Shown piece after piece: positions 6,824-14,242 of a stretch of DNA of 19,837 nt. Origin of the DNA: CAYGAW01 sp964347945 (GTDB lineage Bacteria > Chloroflexota > Anaerolineae > UBA7937 > B3-Chlor); contig CAYGAW010000205.1 in assembly GCA_964347945.1 (NCBI GenBank), positions 1 to 19,837 on the forward strand. Reading direction: 5' to 3'. Within the stretch, counting starts at the first letter, position 1; each line of letters starts with the position of its first letter. Below the pieces are notes generated by a model, which was not told where the DNA came from, did not search any database, and saw only the letters and a program-made list of their open reading frames with translations. The position numbers and the translations under genes were made by a program.

Positions 6824-7849
6824 ATGGGGAGCGGACCTACTCTCCAGCGCGAATTGGCACTCCGGAGCCAAGGCTACCGCGCCCTCGCGGGTGTGGATGA
6901 AGCGGGACGGGGTGCCTGGGCCGGGCCCGTGGTGGCGGGTGCGGCGACCCTGCCCCTGGACTCGGTGACTCTCTCAGATGAGTTGCTCGGCATCCGTGAC
7001 TCCAAGCGGCTCACTCCGCGGCGCCGCGCCTTCTTCTACGATAGGATCGTCCGCACGGCCGCTGCTGTGGGAGTCGGGATAGTTGGTCCCGCCGCGTTGG
7101 ATGAGATGGGGGTAGTCTCGGCGACCAAACTGGCCATGAGGAGGGCGCTCGACGATCTGGCCACTCCCCCCGACTATCTTCTCGTCGACGGCTTCCCTCT
7201 TGAATACCGTGGTGTCCCGCATGAGGGCGTTGTAGGCGGCGATGATCTTTGCTTTTCCATAGCTGCGGCCTCCATCGTGGCCAAGGTGGTGCGGGATGAG
7301 ATCATGGTAACCCTCAACCGAGTCTTCCCAGGGTACGTGTTCGATCGGCACAAGGGGTATGGCACACCTCAGCATCGAGAAGCGTTGTCCCGCCTGGGCC
7401 CCTGTGCCATACATCGCCTTTCTTACGCTCCCATGAGATTCATGGTTCAGCACAGCAAGCCGGGAAGGGAGAAGGACAGCATGCGACGCGGTACCAGGAG
7501 GCTCGGACAGCTGGGTGAGCAACTGGCTGCGCAGCATCTGGAAGAGCAGGGATACGTCATCTGCGAGAGGAACTACCGCTGCACTGTAGGCGAGATCGAC
7601 ATCGTGGCTCTCGATGGCGAGTGCCTGGCCTTCGTGGAGGTCCGCACGCGAAAGAGCAAGAGGTTCGGTTCTCCGGAGGAGTCGATCAGCGCTGCCAAGC
7701 AGCAGAAGCTGATTGAAGTGGCTCAAACGTACCTGCAGGAGCGTGAATCGCTGCCCCTAGATTGGAGGATCGACGTGGTCTCTGTCGAGCTGTCGCGCCA
7801 GGGAAGGCTGGAGCGACTGGAGTTGATCAAGAATGCCGTCGAGGAGTGA
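6824..7849 (+). CDS. rnhB: Ribonuclease HII fused to YraN (UPF0102) nuclease-like domain
   Basis: One uninterrupted frame encodes two proteins that are normally separate. Residues about 1-210 are RNase HII, which removes RNA from RNA-DNA hybrids and starts ribonucleotide excision: GVDEAGRG (Asp25, Glu26), DSKRLT (59-64), LLVDG (Asp122) and the Asp158 region supply the four catalytic acids. Residues about 220-341 are YraN: GEQLAAQHL, YRCTVGEIDIVA, then FVEVRTRKS, a PD-(D/E)xK-like core with Arg in place of the usual Lys. The junction is HSKPGREKDS. I chose ATG 6824 because it gives the usual RNase HII N-terminus; the frame opens further at TTG 6725. An in-frame ATG at 7481 is preceded by a purine-rich GGGAAGGGAGAAGGA (7462-7476), so YraN might also be made alone. 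The 3' end overlaps miaA by 17 nt. Confidence 0.9.
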   Translation: MGSGPTLQRELALRSQGYRALAGVDEAGRGAWAGPVVAGAATLPLDSVTLSDELLGIRDSKRLTPRRRAFFYDRIVRTAAAVGVGIVGPAALDEMGVVSATKLAMRRALDDLATPPDYLLVDGFPLEYRGVPHEGVVGGDDLCFSIAAASIVAKVVRDEIMVTLNRVFPGYVFDRHKGYGTPQHREALSRLGPCAIHRLSYAPMRFMVQHSKPGREKDSMRRGTRRLGQLGEQLAAQHLEEQGYVICERNYRCTVGEIDIVALDGECLAFVEVRTRKSKRFGSPEESISAAKQQKLIEVAQTYLQERESLPLDWRIDVVSVELSRQGRLERLELIKNAVEE

Positions 7850-8792
7850 GATATCGGAGCAAGATCCGTCTTCCCCGTTACTGGCCATAGTGGGCCCTAC
7901 GGGCGTGGGCAAGACGAGGGTCGCCGTGGCCCTCTCCCTCAAGGTGCGTGGCGAGATCATCTCTGCTGACTCGCGGCAGATCTACAGGGGCATGGATATT
8001 GGCACCGACAAGCCCACGGCCGAGGAAAGAAAGCTCGTACCGCACCATCTGGTGGACATCGTGTCGCCGGAAGAAGAATTCACCCTGGCTCAGTACCAGG
8101 AGTTGGCCTACCACGCTATCGAGGATGTCCTCGGTAGGGACAAGGTACCCTTCCTGGTTGGAGGCACGGGACTCTACGTGCGAGCCGTACTGGAGGGATT
8201 CACCATTCCTCGTGTTCAACCTAACCCGCGACTGCGGGAAGCACTGCTGCGGGAGGCAGAGAGGGAGGGGCACGAAGCCGTTCATGCTCGTCTCGAGGAG
8301 GTGGATCCCCAGGCGGCGGCGAATATCGATCCTCGCAACGTCCGACGTGTAATCAGGGCGCTGGAGGTTTACGAAGCACTTGGACGCCCCATCTCGCAGG
8401 TACAGGACAGGGAGCCTCCACCATACCGCGTGCTAAAGATCGGCCTGACCATGGACCGGGACGAGTTGTACCGTCGCGTTGACGAGCGAGTGGATACCAT
8501 GATGAGCAGGGGGCTATTGGCTGAGATGCAGGGTTTGGTTGCCAAAGGGTACGATTATTACCTTCCTGCTATGTCCGGGTTGGGCTACCAGCAACTGGGA
8601 ACGTATCTGCGAGGAGAGACGGATCTGGCCACAGCCATCACCAAGATCAAGAGCGAGACCCATCGTTTCGTCCGGCAGCAGTACAAGTGGTTTCGCCTGG
8701 ACGACGAGACGATTGTCTGGTTTGACGTGGGAGACGATGGGTACGAGGCGATAGAGCAGTCAGTTGTCGTTTTCCTGATGGGTGCGGAGTAA
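7833..8792 (+). CDS. miaA: tRNA dimethylallyltransferase
   Basis: MiaA moves a dimethylallyl group onto A37 of tRNAs that read codons starting with U. The 319-residue protein is full length. It has the P-loop GPTGVGKT (21-28), SADSRQIYRGMDIGTDKP (residues about 45-62), HHLVD, GGTGLYVRAVLEG, and the DPRNVRRVIRALEVYE block that binds substrate, followed by the helical tRNA-binding segment. The ATG at 7833 lies inside the end of rnhB-yraN in another frame, with GGAG about 10 nt upstream, so the two are probably translationally coupled. The stop at 8790-8792 abuts the Shine-Dalgarno of the following thioesterase gene. Confidence 0.96.
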   Translation: MPSRSEISEQDPSSPLLAIVGPTGVGKTRVAVALSLKVRGEIISADSRQIYRGMDIGTDKPTAEERKLVPHHLVDIVSPEEEFTLAQYQELAYHAIEDVLGRDKVPFLVGGTGLYVRAVLEGFTIPRVQPNPRLREALLREAEREGHEAVHARLEEVDPQAAANIDPRNVRRVIRALEVYEALGRPISQVQDREPPPYRVLKIGLTMDRDELYRRVDERVDTMMSRGLLAEMQGLVAKGYDYYLPAMSGLGYQQLGTYLRGETDLATAITKIKSETHRFVRQQYKWFRLDDETIVWFDVGDDGYEAIEQSVVVFLMGAE

Positions 8793-8802
8793 GGAGAGAG
8801 TC

Positions 8803-9228
8803 ATGAGCCAGAGCGATGTGGTGGAGACCACGCTGCGCGTTCGCTATGCTGAGACCGACGCGATGGGCATTGTGTACCACACCAACTACATCGTCTGGTT
8901 CGAGGTGGGTCGTGGCGAGTACATGAGGCAGAGAGGTGGAACCTACCGCGAGTTTGAAGAGCTGGGTACGTACCTTCCGGTGACGGAGGTGGATGCCAGA
9001 TTCATCGCGCCGGCCCGCTACGACGACGAGGTCGTGGTCAGGACTTCGGTTGAGGAAGTTCGCAGCCGAAGCGTCATTCTCTACTATGAGATACTGATGA
9101 AAGATACAGGCCAACTCCTGGTCACCGGGCACACTAAGCACCTGTCCATGGGCCGGGAAGGAAGGGTACGGCGACTCCCCCAGGAACTCATCGACGCCTT
9201 CTCGAGCGGCGGGGAGAAGAATGCCTGA
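8803..9228 (+). CDS. YbgC/4HBT-type acyl-CoA thioesterase
   Basis: This is a 141-residue hot-dog-fold protein with the 4-hydroxybenzoyl-CoA thioesterase signature RYAETDAMGIVYHTNYIVWF near the N-terminus, including the catalytic Asp of the DxxGIVYHxNY motif. The family cleaves acyl-CoA thioesters in the cytoplasm; the true substrate varies and cannot be read here. I set the start at ATG 8803, because AAGGAGAG (8791-8798) sits just upstream. An in-frame GTG at 8782 would lie inside miaA and has no such site. The gene overlaps the next one by eight bases. Its place in a DNA-repair and translation operon does not reveal its substrate. Confidence 0.88.
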   Translation: MSQSDVVETTLRVRYAETDAMGIVYHTNYIVWFEVGRGEYMRQRGGTYREFEELGTYLPVTEVDARFIAPARYDDEVVVRTSVEEVRSRSVILYYEILMKDTGQLLVTGHTKHLSMGREGRVRRLPQELIDAFSSGGEKNA

Positions 9229-10042
9229 ATTGCCTGATCTGGAGGTCATCAAAGAGTATCTCCAAGGAGTGCTGCCGGGCGAGCGCGTCGAGGCAGTCGA
9301 AGTACTGCGTCCTCTCGTCGTGCGCAACCTGATGTCAGAGGATTTCGTCGACACACTCACGGGCGATGAGATCAGTGGCGTACGCAGGCGAGGCAAGTTT
9401 CTGGTTCTGGGCCTTGAGAGTGGCGAGAAACTGGTGATCAACCCCATGCTGGCCGGGCGGCTGCAGTATTGTGAGCCTAGTGAGCGTCGACAGAAAAGGA
9501 CGTTCTTGATCCTACGGCTGTCGGGCGGCAGGGAGTTGCGCTACCTGGACGCCAAAGCCATGGGGAAGGTGTACCTGACTAGAGACCTGAACCTCGTTCC
9601 TCAGTTCGCGTCCCAGGGGCCCGAAGCCCTGGATCCCGAAGTGACGCTGGAAGTCTTCGACGACAGGTTGCGACGGCGACGGGGCGAGATCAAGGGCATC
9701 TTGACCAGACAGGCCGTCGTGGCCGGCATCGGCAACGCCTATGCCGATGAAATCCTCTTTGAAGCCGGCGTCTATCCTTTTCGCAAGCGGCCCAGTCTTT
9801 CGTCGGAGGAGATTGAGCGCCTCTACGACGCAATGCGGTCCGTGCTCTGTGAAGCCATGGTCATCCTCAGGGAACGCGTGGGAGATGACGTAGACGTGGA
9901 GGTGCGGGATTTCCTGAAGGTTCACGGTAAAGGTGGAGGCCCCTGCCCTCGTTGCGGCACAGCGATCTCGGAGATACGAGCCAGGAACAGGCTCACCAAT
10001 TTCTGTCGCACCTGCCAGCCAGGAAGCATGATCGGCGGTTGA
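9221..10042 (+). CDS. Fpg/Nei-family DNA glycosylase, divergent
   Basis: The 273-residue protein is a base-excision repair glycosylase/AP lyase. Pro2 and Glu3, the catalytic N-terminus, are present in MPELPDLEV. Lys59 (RRRGKFLVL), the HhH-type segment with GIGNAYADEILFEAG, and a C-terminal zinc finger C242-x2-C245-x16-C262-x2-C265 with Arg257 complete the fold. Two regions differ from textbook Fpg: the HLGMSG block reads INPMLAG (Met76 kept), and the DPRRFG wedge reads DAKAMG (110-115), so the intercalating Arg and Phe are replaced by Lys/Ala and Met. It may favour lesions other than 8-oxoguanine, so I give no firm mutM/nei symbol. The ATG overlaps the thioesterase end by eight bases. Confidence 0.9.
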   Translation: MPELPDLEVIKEYLQGVLPGERVEAVEVLRPLVVRNLMSEDFVDTLTGDEISGVRRRGKFLVLGLESGEKLVINPMLAGRLQYCEPSERRQKRTFLILRLSGGRELRYLDAKAMGKVYLTRDLNLVPQFASQGPEALDPEVTLEVFDDRLRRRRGEIKGILTRQAVVAGIGNAYADEILFEAGVYPFRKRPSLSSEEIERLYDAMRSVLCEAMVILRERVGDDVDVEVRDFLKVHGKGGGPCPRCGTAISEIRARNRLTNFCRTCQPGSMIGG

Positions 10043-10045
10043 GGC

Positions 10046-10414
10046 ATGGAGAGATCACGGTTTGAACGACTGGTTGCCGAAGTTCTGGACAGCTTGCCTT
10101 CGGACTTTCGCGAGAAGATGGAGAACGTAGATTTGGTGATCGAAGATTGGCCTACTCCTGAAGAGTTGAGGCGCGGGGGTCTTCCTCGAGGTGAGACTCT
10201 TTTTGGTCTGTACGAGGGCGTGCCCTTGACCGACCGCACCACTCATTACGGGCTGGTTCTGCCGGACAAGATCACCATCTATCAGGGGCCTATTGAGGCT
10301 TGCTGCCGGACGGCGCGGGACGTTCGTCGCAAGGTGCTTCAGGTGATCCTGCACGAGTTGGGCCACCATTTCGGGATCTCCGAGGAACGCCTGGAGGAAC
10401 TGGGGATGGGCTGA
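10046..10414 (+). CDS. Small HExxH zincin metallopeptidase-like protein (Zincin_1 family)
   Basis: This 122-residue protein ends with HELGHHFGISEERLEELG. HELGH supplies two zinc-binding histidines and the catalytic Glu, and the downstream acidic residues fit the third-ligand zone of the minimal-zincin family (Pfam Zincin_1, formerly called UPF0083). Other typical blocks are LFGLYEGVPL and DKITIYQGPIE. The family's cellular role is largely unknown. The ATG at 10046 lies 3 bp after the glycosylase stop, and GAGG overlaps that stop, so it is the last gene of the rplS operon. It converges on the tldE remnant, whose stop codon (10415-10417) directly follows this gene's stop. Confidence 0.85.
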   Translation: MERSRFERLVAEVLDSLPSDFREKMENVDLVIEDWPTPEELRRGGLPRGETLFGLYEGVPLTDRTTHYGLVLPDKITIYQGPIEACCRTARDVRRKVLQVILHELGHHFGISEERLEELGMG

Positions 10415-10537
10415 CTAGGATTCAATCAGGCTGGCGAAGGTGAAACCCCCGATCTTCGGGGCCGGCACGCGAACACCCCCGACGAAGTTCTCCATGAAGC
10501 CCTCCCGACCTACCATTCTACTTCGGAAAGGGCCTCC
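10415..10537 (-). pseudogene. Remnant of a tldE/pmbA 3' end
   Basis: On the minus strand, this stretch encodes GREGFMENFVGGVRVPAPKI, then GGFTFASLIES and a TAG stop. The intact gene at 19519 encodes GREGFMENFIGGVRVPALKI, then GRFTFTSATEF and TAG. The DNA of 10415-10510 aligns with 19519-19614 without gaps at 81 of 96 positions, and most differences are transitions. Just upstream the remnant lacks 18 nt present in the full gene (between GGCC 19611 and GACC 19629), then resembles it weakly to about 10537. An in-frame TGA lies near 10570, so it cannot be a functional protease subunit. It follows the PaaK-like gene on the same strand and may simply serve as its 3' untranslated region. Confidence 0.8.
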
Positions 10538-10659
10538 CTCGGTTGTGAGCGACCGGCGGGACTTTGGTCAGGATCCATGGTCACGCTCCAAGGGAAGGGC
10601 CCGATGCTGTTGGGCGCGGGCAGAGGGCGTTCCAGTAGTTTCTGTCTCGACTCACGCCG
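10538..10659. other. Short spacer between tldE remnant and the PaaK-like gene
   Basis: No gene, strong terminator or promoter is visible. A small imperfect hairpin is possible around GCCCGATGCTGTTGGGC near 10600. The tldE similarity has faded out here, so this is probably decayed or rearranged sequence. Confidence 0.4.
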
Positions 10660-11880
10660 CTATGCCCATGTGCGCTCGTCGACGATGACTTCGGCGTCCT
10701 CGGCCAGTGCACTGGCCGGGATGAATTCGACCTCATCCGCCTTCACTCGGCAAGCCGACTGGACAGCCCCCACCAGCGTTGTTGTTAGCGTTTCTCGGTC
10801 CACATCCTCTTCAGAGGGAACCACTCGGAGAGTCATCTGGTCCCGGCTCTCGGGTCGGGTGACGACCGCCTGAGCGCGCGCGATCCCTGGTACCTGGCTA
10901 AGCGCATGAGTCAGCTGATTCGGATGGACGAACATCCCCCTCACTTTTACGGCATCGCCAACACGCCCTACCAGAATGATCGAGCGTTCCTCTTGGCGGC
11001 TCTCCCCAGGCGCGGGGTCGAGACTCATGGCCAAGTCGCCGGTGCCCAAGCGGATCAAGGGGTAGGTCTCATCGAAAGTTGTCACCACGACTTCACCCGT
11101 CTCGCCCGGGCCAACCGATTGCCCTGTGTCTGGGTCAACGACTTGGATGATAGGCGTTTTGAGGAGGTGCATCGCCAGTTTGCCCTCGGTGTCATACGCC
11201 AGGGAGCCAACTTCTGCTGTTCCATAGACGTTGGTGACGCTCAGGCCGTACTTCTCAACAAGAGTCTGGCGCAGAAGCGGCGGCAGCGGCTCCGCCGAGA
11301 CGAGGGCCTTGCGCAGAGAGAACTGACCGCGAAAGTCAAGACCCCCCTCTTCAGCTTTCTCGATCAGTGCCATCAACCATGACGGCGTACCGATGTACCC
11401 GGTCACGCCCAGGTCCAGCATCATCTTGAGCTGCAGGTCGGCATTGCCCACTCCAGCGGGAATCACCGTCGCTCCGATCTCTGTCAACACCTGGTCAACG
11501 GCCAGGCCGGTCGGGATTAGGTGATAGCTGAAGGTATTGATGACAGTGTCATCGACGTCAAAGCCAACAATGGCAATAATGTCCTGAGCAGTCTCGATCA
11601 TGGCACCTCGGTCGACCGAGGGTTCGTACAGTGGCCCCGGTGAAAAGAAAACGTGTTTCAACGTGTTGATAGGGACGGCCAGAAAACCGCCAAAGGGTGG
11701 GTCGGCCGCTTGCAGTTCGACGAGCCGATCCTTGCTCGTCACTGGGACCTTATCCAGGTCTGCGATGGTTTGGATGTTTTCCGGCGAGACCTCAGCCTCG
11801 TCCATGATCTCCTTCACCGCAGGGGCGTTGTCATACGCGTACTGGATGATCTGCCTTAGCCTGTCTGCGAGTTCTGACAT
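10660..11880 (-). CDS. PaaK-like adenylate-forming protein lacking key catalytic motifs
   Basis: The 406-residue protein has the shape of phenylacetate-CoA ligases: an N-terminal helical region (ADRLRQIIQYAYDNAP), a central block with YGTAEVG (219-225) where PaaK has its acyl/AMP-binding YG-T/S-E motif, RLGTGD (277-282), LVGRVGDAVKVRGMFVHP (303-320) and a small C-terminal domain. Two catalytic elements are not recognisable. The ATP P-loop, normally SSGTTGKP, reads SPGPLYEP (80-87), and the C-terminal lysine of the GKAxRVxD motif is replaced: the sequence reads AEDAEVIVDER (393-403), with Asp396 at its place. It may be a CoA-ester binding or regulatory protein, or an unusual ligase. A strong AGGAGG precedes the ATG at 11880. 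It is the last intact gene of the liv cluster, 25 bp after livF. Confidence 0.8.
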   Translation of the reverse strand: MSELADRLRQIIQYAYDNAPAVKEIMDEAEVSPENIQTIADLDKVPVTSKDRLVELQAADPPFGGFLAVPINTLKHVFFSPGPLYEPSVDRGAMIETAQDIIAIVGFDVDDTVINTFSYHLIPTGLAVDQVLTEIGATVIPAGVGNADLQLKMMLDLGVTGYIGTPSWLMALIEKAEEGGLDFRGQFSLRKALVSAEPLPPLLRQTLVEKYGLSVTNVYGTAEVGSLAYDTEGKLAMHLLKTPIIQVVDPDTGQSVGPGETGEVVVTTFDETYPLIRLGTGDLAMSLDPAPGESRQEERSIILVGRVGDAVKVRGMFVHPNQLTHALSQVPGIARAQAVVTRPESRDQMTLRVVPSEEDVDRETLTTTLVGAVQSACRVKADEVEFIPASALAEDAEVIVDERTWA

Positions 11881-11905
11881 ACTTGCCTCCTCCTGGAACG
11901 TAATA

Positions 11906-12700
11906 TCAGCCCAGCCAGCGCTTGCGTCGCTTGTAGTGCTTCACGTCGCGGTAGCTCCTCCGCTCGCCGATGCTGGTCAGCCCTAGATAGAATTCTTTGA
12001 TGTCCTCGTTCTCTCGCAGCGCCTCGACTGGGCCATCGAGCACCACGCGCCCGTTCTCCATCACGTAGCCGTAGTCCACCACGTCCAGCGCGGCACGGGC
12101 GTTCTGTTCGACGAGCAATATCGACGTGCCCTCTTCGGCGTTGATACGTTTGATGACCTCGAAGATCTCCGCGACCAGCAGGGGCGCCAGTCCCAGTGAG
12201 GGCTCGTCCAACAACATCAGGCTGGGACGTCCCATCAGCCCCCTGCCGATGACCAGCATTTGCTGTTCGCCGCCGGATAGATATCCGCTGACCTTGCGCC
12301 GGAGGTCCTTGAGAAGGGGGAAGTAGTGGTACACCGCCTCCAGGTCCCGTTTGATGGCGGCTCTGTCCTTGCGCGCCAGCGCGCCCACCAGCAGGTTCTC
12401 CTCAGTTGTCAGGTGGGCGAACAGGCGACGGCCTTCGATCACTTGAACGATGCCCAGGCGGACGATCTCCTCCGGTGACCAGCCGTCAATACGGGTGTCG
12501 TTGAACTCAATGCTGCCTCGCCGTACCTCGCCGAGCTCAGTGCCTAGCAGGCCGGAGACTGCCTTGAGTGCGGTGGTCTTCCCTGCGCCATTGGCCCCCA
12601 GTATGGCCACGATTTGGCCATCTTGGACCTGTAAGGAGACGCCGCGCAGGACGAGGATGACGTCACTGTAGACGACCTCGATGTTGTTGACTGCGAGCAT
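11906..12700 (-). CDS. livF: Branched-chain-type ABC transporter ATPase LivF
   Basis: One of two ATPases that power the importer encoded in this cluster. Over 264 residues it shows Walker A GANGAGKTT (35-43), the Q-loop region around QVIEGRRLF, signature LSGGEQQ (141-147), Walker B LMLLDEP (161-167) and the switch His position replaced by Gln in LLVEQN, as is typical of LivF. The C-terminus ends in a basic tail (HYKRRKRWLG), longer than in E. coli LivF. AAGGCGG precedes the ATG. A 15-bp stem-loop lies between this gene and the binding-protein gene upstream. Substrate specificity comes from the binding protein, not from this subunit. Confidence 0.93.
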   Translation of the reverse strand: MLAVNNIEVVYSDVILVLRGVSLQVQDGQIVAILGANGAGKTTALKAVSGLLGTELGEVRRGSIEFNDTRIDGWSPEEIVRLGIVQVIEGRRLFAHLTTEENLLVGALARKDRAAIKRDLEAVYHYFPLLKDLRRKVSGYLSGGEQQMLVIGRGLMGRPSLMLLDEPSLGLAPLLVAEIFEVIKRINAEEGTSILLVEQNARAALDVVDYGYVMENGRVVLDGPVEALRENEDIKEFYLGLTSIGERRSYRDVKHYKRRKRWLG

Positions 12701-12728
12701 GAGTCCGCCTTTGCTTCTGAGAAAGGAT

Positions 12729-12772
12729 GATCAGGGATCAGGGCCGAGTTCGGACCACCCTGATCCCTGATC
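12729..12772 (-). promoter_or_regulatory. Intercistronic 15-bp stem-loop between binding-protein gene and livF
   Basis: GATCAGGGATCAGGG (12729-12743) is perfectly complementary to CCCTGATCCCTGATC (12758-12772), with a 14-nt loop that itself contains CCGA/TCGG. Each arm is nearly a tandem repeat. In the direction of transcription it is followed by ATCCTTTCTCAG, which is not a proper U-tract, so it is more likely a 3'-end stabiliser or partial terminator that raises binding-protein mRNA over livF. It could also be an inserted repeat. Confidence 0.65.
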
Positions 12773-12787
12773 TTTGCAGCTACCGCA

Positions 12788-14128
12788 TCACGGCACGTCG
12801 GCGCCACCGGGGCGCAGATCGGGACATTCCATCCACTCGCTGAGAGGGGCAAAATATGGCTGGCCCTCAGCGGTGAACTGAACCTGTCCGACGCGCGTCA
12901 TGGAAGGCGCGCGAGTCTCGGAGTCGAACTCCCAGTGGAACACGCCATCCAGAGCCTGGTAGTCTAACTGCTGGAAGGCGGAGTAGAGAGCAGCACCGTC
13001 CACGTTCTCATATCCGACGTCAGCTACGGCCATCTTGACCATCTCGATGTAGGCGTCCATGGTGCCCCAGGCAAGGAGGTAGGCGATATTGCGGGTAGAA
13101 ATCTCCCGCTCGTTGGCCAACCACTCCGCCGTGACGGTCTGGATGCCGGGATGGTCAGTCTCATCCCACCAGGTATAGGGCAAGAGGCCGATGAAGTTGT
13201 TGGCCGCCGCCTCGGCCAAGCCGACCGTAGCCAGGTCGAGTGCCCAGTTGCATCCGGCAATCATCAACTCGTCGGTCACACCCAACGCGGCTGCATCCTT
13301 GAGGATCTGGGCAGGGCCAGTAGCCAGTGAGGTGGTGTACAAGATGTTGGCGCCGTCAGCCATCAGGCTCTGAATTTGGACGGTGAGGTCGGGCGTTCCG
13401 GGCATGAAGTACTCCGAGCCCACAACCTCGACTCCCACTGATTCACAGTAAGCGGTTGTCTCAGGTGTCTCGCTTGCTTGCCCGAAGGCCCCCATCCAGC
13501 TCAGGTGTGCGATCTTGGGTGGCTCCTCCTTGTCCCAGGTGTCGGCGACCCAGTCGCAGAAGGCGCCAAGTTGATCGGTGTAGAGCGGTACCATGCCGAA
13601 GGCCCAGCCCGGCTCTTGCCCACTCTCGCCGTATAGCCCAGGGGTGCTGAGGCCGGCTGTGAAGACCGAGATCTCATCCTCTACAATCTGCGTGCGCAGC
13701 ATCTCAGTTTCAGGAGAGCCATAGAGCATGATCATCCATGGCTTGGGATCGAGCGCACTGTAGCGATCGTAGATGGCCTGCGCTTCCTCCAGTTCGCCGG
13801 CGTCATCCGCATACTCGCTGACGATAGTGGCGCCGCAGATGCCACCCTGATCGTTGTAGTAAGCGATGGCGTCGGTGAGGCCGGCTAGGAGCGGCTGGGT
13901 AATGAAGGCGTAGACGCCGGTCAGGTCGCCGAAGTGGTAGAAGGTGATGGTCTCACCCGTCAAATCCTCAGTGCAGCCCTCCGGAAGCTCGACGGGCGGG
14001 ACCTCGGTCGGCGGCACCTCCGTTGGAGGGATCTCGGTGGGGGGCGGTTCAGTCGGGGTTGGGGCGGCCGGCGCACAGGCCGCCAACATTAGGGCCACAA
14101 GCATTAGCAGCAACGCGCGCTTTTTCAT
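12788..14128 (-). CDS. Branched-chain-type ABC transporter substrate-binding lipoprotein
   Basis: This is the extracytoplasmic receptor of the importer. The ATG at 14128 (MKKRALLLMLVALMLAAC) begins a lipoprotein signal ending in LAAC with lipidated Cys18; GGAAAGGAGAG lies upstream. The frame opens further at TTG 14191, but this would spoil the signal peptide. After the Cys comes a flexible linker with repeated PPTE(V/I) units (residues about 23-45), then a type I periplasmic-binding fold of the Leu/Ile/Val/amide/urea class (for example ITFYHFGDLTGVYAF and NDQGGICGA). The mature protein is about 429 residues, larger than E. coli LivJ. The ligand is not evident; neighbouring acyl-CoA ligases suggest a carboxylic acid rather than an amino acid. 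Confidence 0.92.
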   Translation of the reverse strand: MKKRALLLMLVALMLAACAPAAPTPTEPPPTEIPPTEVPPTEVPPVELPEGCTEDLTGETITFYHFGDLTGVYAFITQPLLAGLTDAIAYYNDQGGICGATIVSEYADDAGELEEAQAIYDRYSALDPKPWMIMLYGSPETEMLRTQIVEDEISVFTAGLSTPGLYGESGQEPGWAFGMVPLYTDQLGAFCDWVADTWDKEEPPKIAHLSWMGAFGQASETPETTAYCESVGVEVVGSEYFMPGTPDLTVQIQSLMADGANILYTTSLATGPAQILKDAAALGVTDELMIAGCNWALDLATVGLAEAAANNFIGLLPYTWWDETDHPGIQTVTAEWLANEREISTRNIAYLLAWGTMDAYIEMVKMAVADVGYENVDGAALYSAFQQLDYQALDGVFHWEFDSETRAPSMTRVGQVQFTAEGQPYFAPLSEWMECPDLRPGGADVP

Positions 14129-14242
14129 CTTTTTCTCTCCTTTCCTTTGCAGAGTCTGAACCAGCAGTTCAGCGCTCCGACACCACTTCAACAGGTGAAC
14201 TGCTCGCGCTTCATCTTTGATAGATTCACCTCCTTTCGGTCG
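14129..14242 (-). promoter_or_regulatory. Leader between livM and binding-protein gene with orphan Shine-Dalgarno and hairpin
   Basis: AAAGGAGGTGA (14236-14226 on the minus strand) is an almost perfect complement of the 16S rRNA 3' end. It lies about 100 nt upstream of the binding-protein ATG, just after the livM stop. Eleven bases after it an ATG (14214) opens an eight-codon frame, MKREQFTC. AGCAGTTCA (14163-14171) can pair with TGAACTGCT (14196-14204), and one arm lies within that mini-ORF. This could be a leader peptide/attenuation device or a standby ribosome site; neither is proven. Confidence 0.4.

Noticed and set aside
10415..10510. Target-site duplication or att site of a mobile element
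   Set aside because: No transposase, integrase or tRNA gene is in the window, and the two copies are only 84% identical, too diverged for a recent insertion duplication.
14129..14191. N-terminal extension of the binding lipoprotein from TTG 14191
   Set aside because: It would put 21 hydrophilic residues before a clean lipoprotein signal peptide that has its own Shine-Dalgarno.
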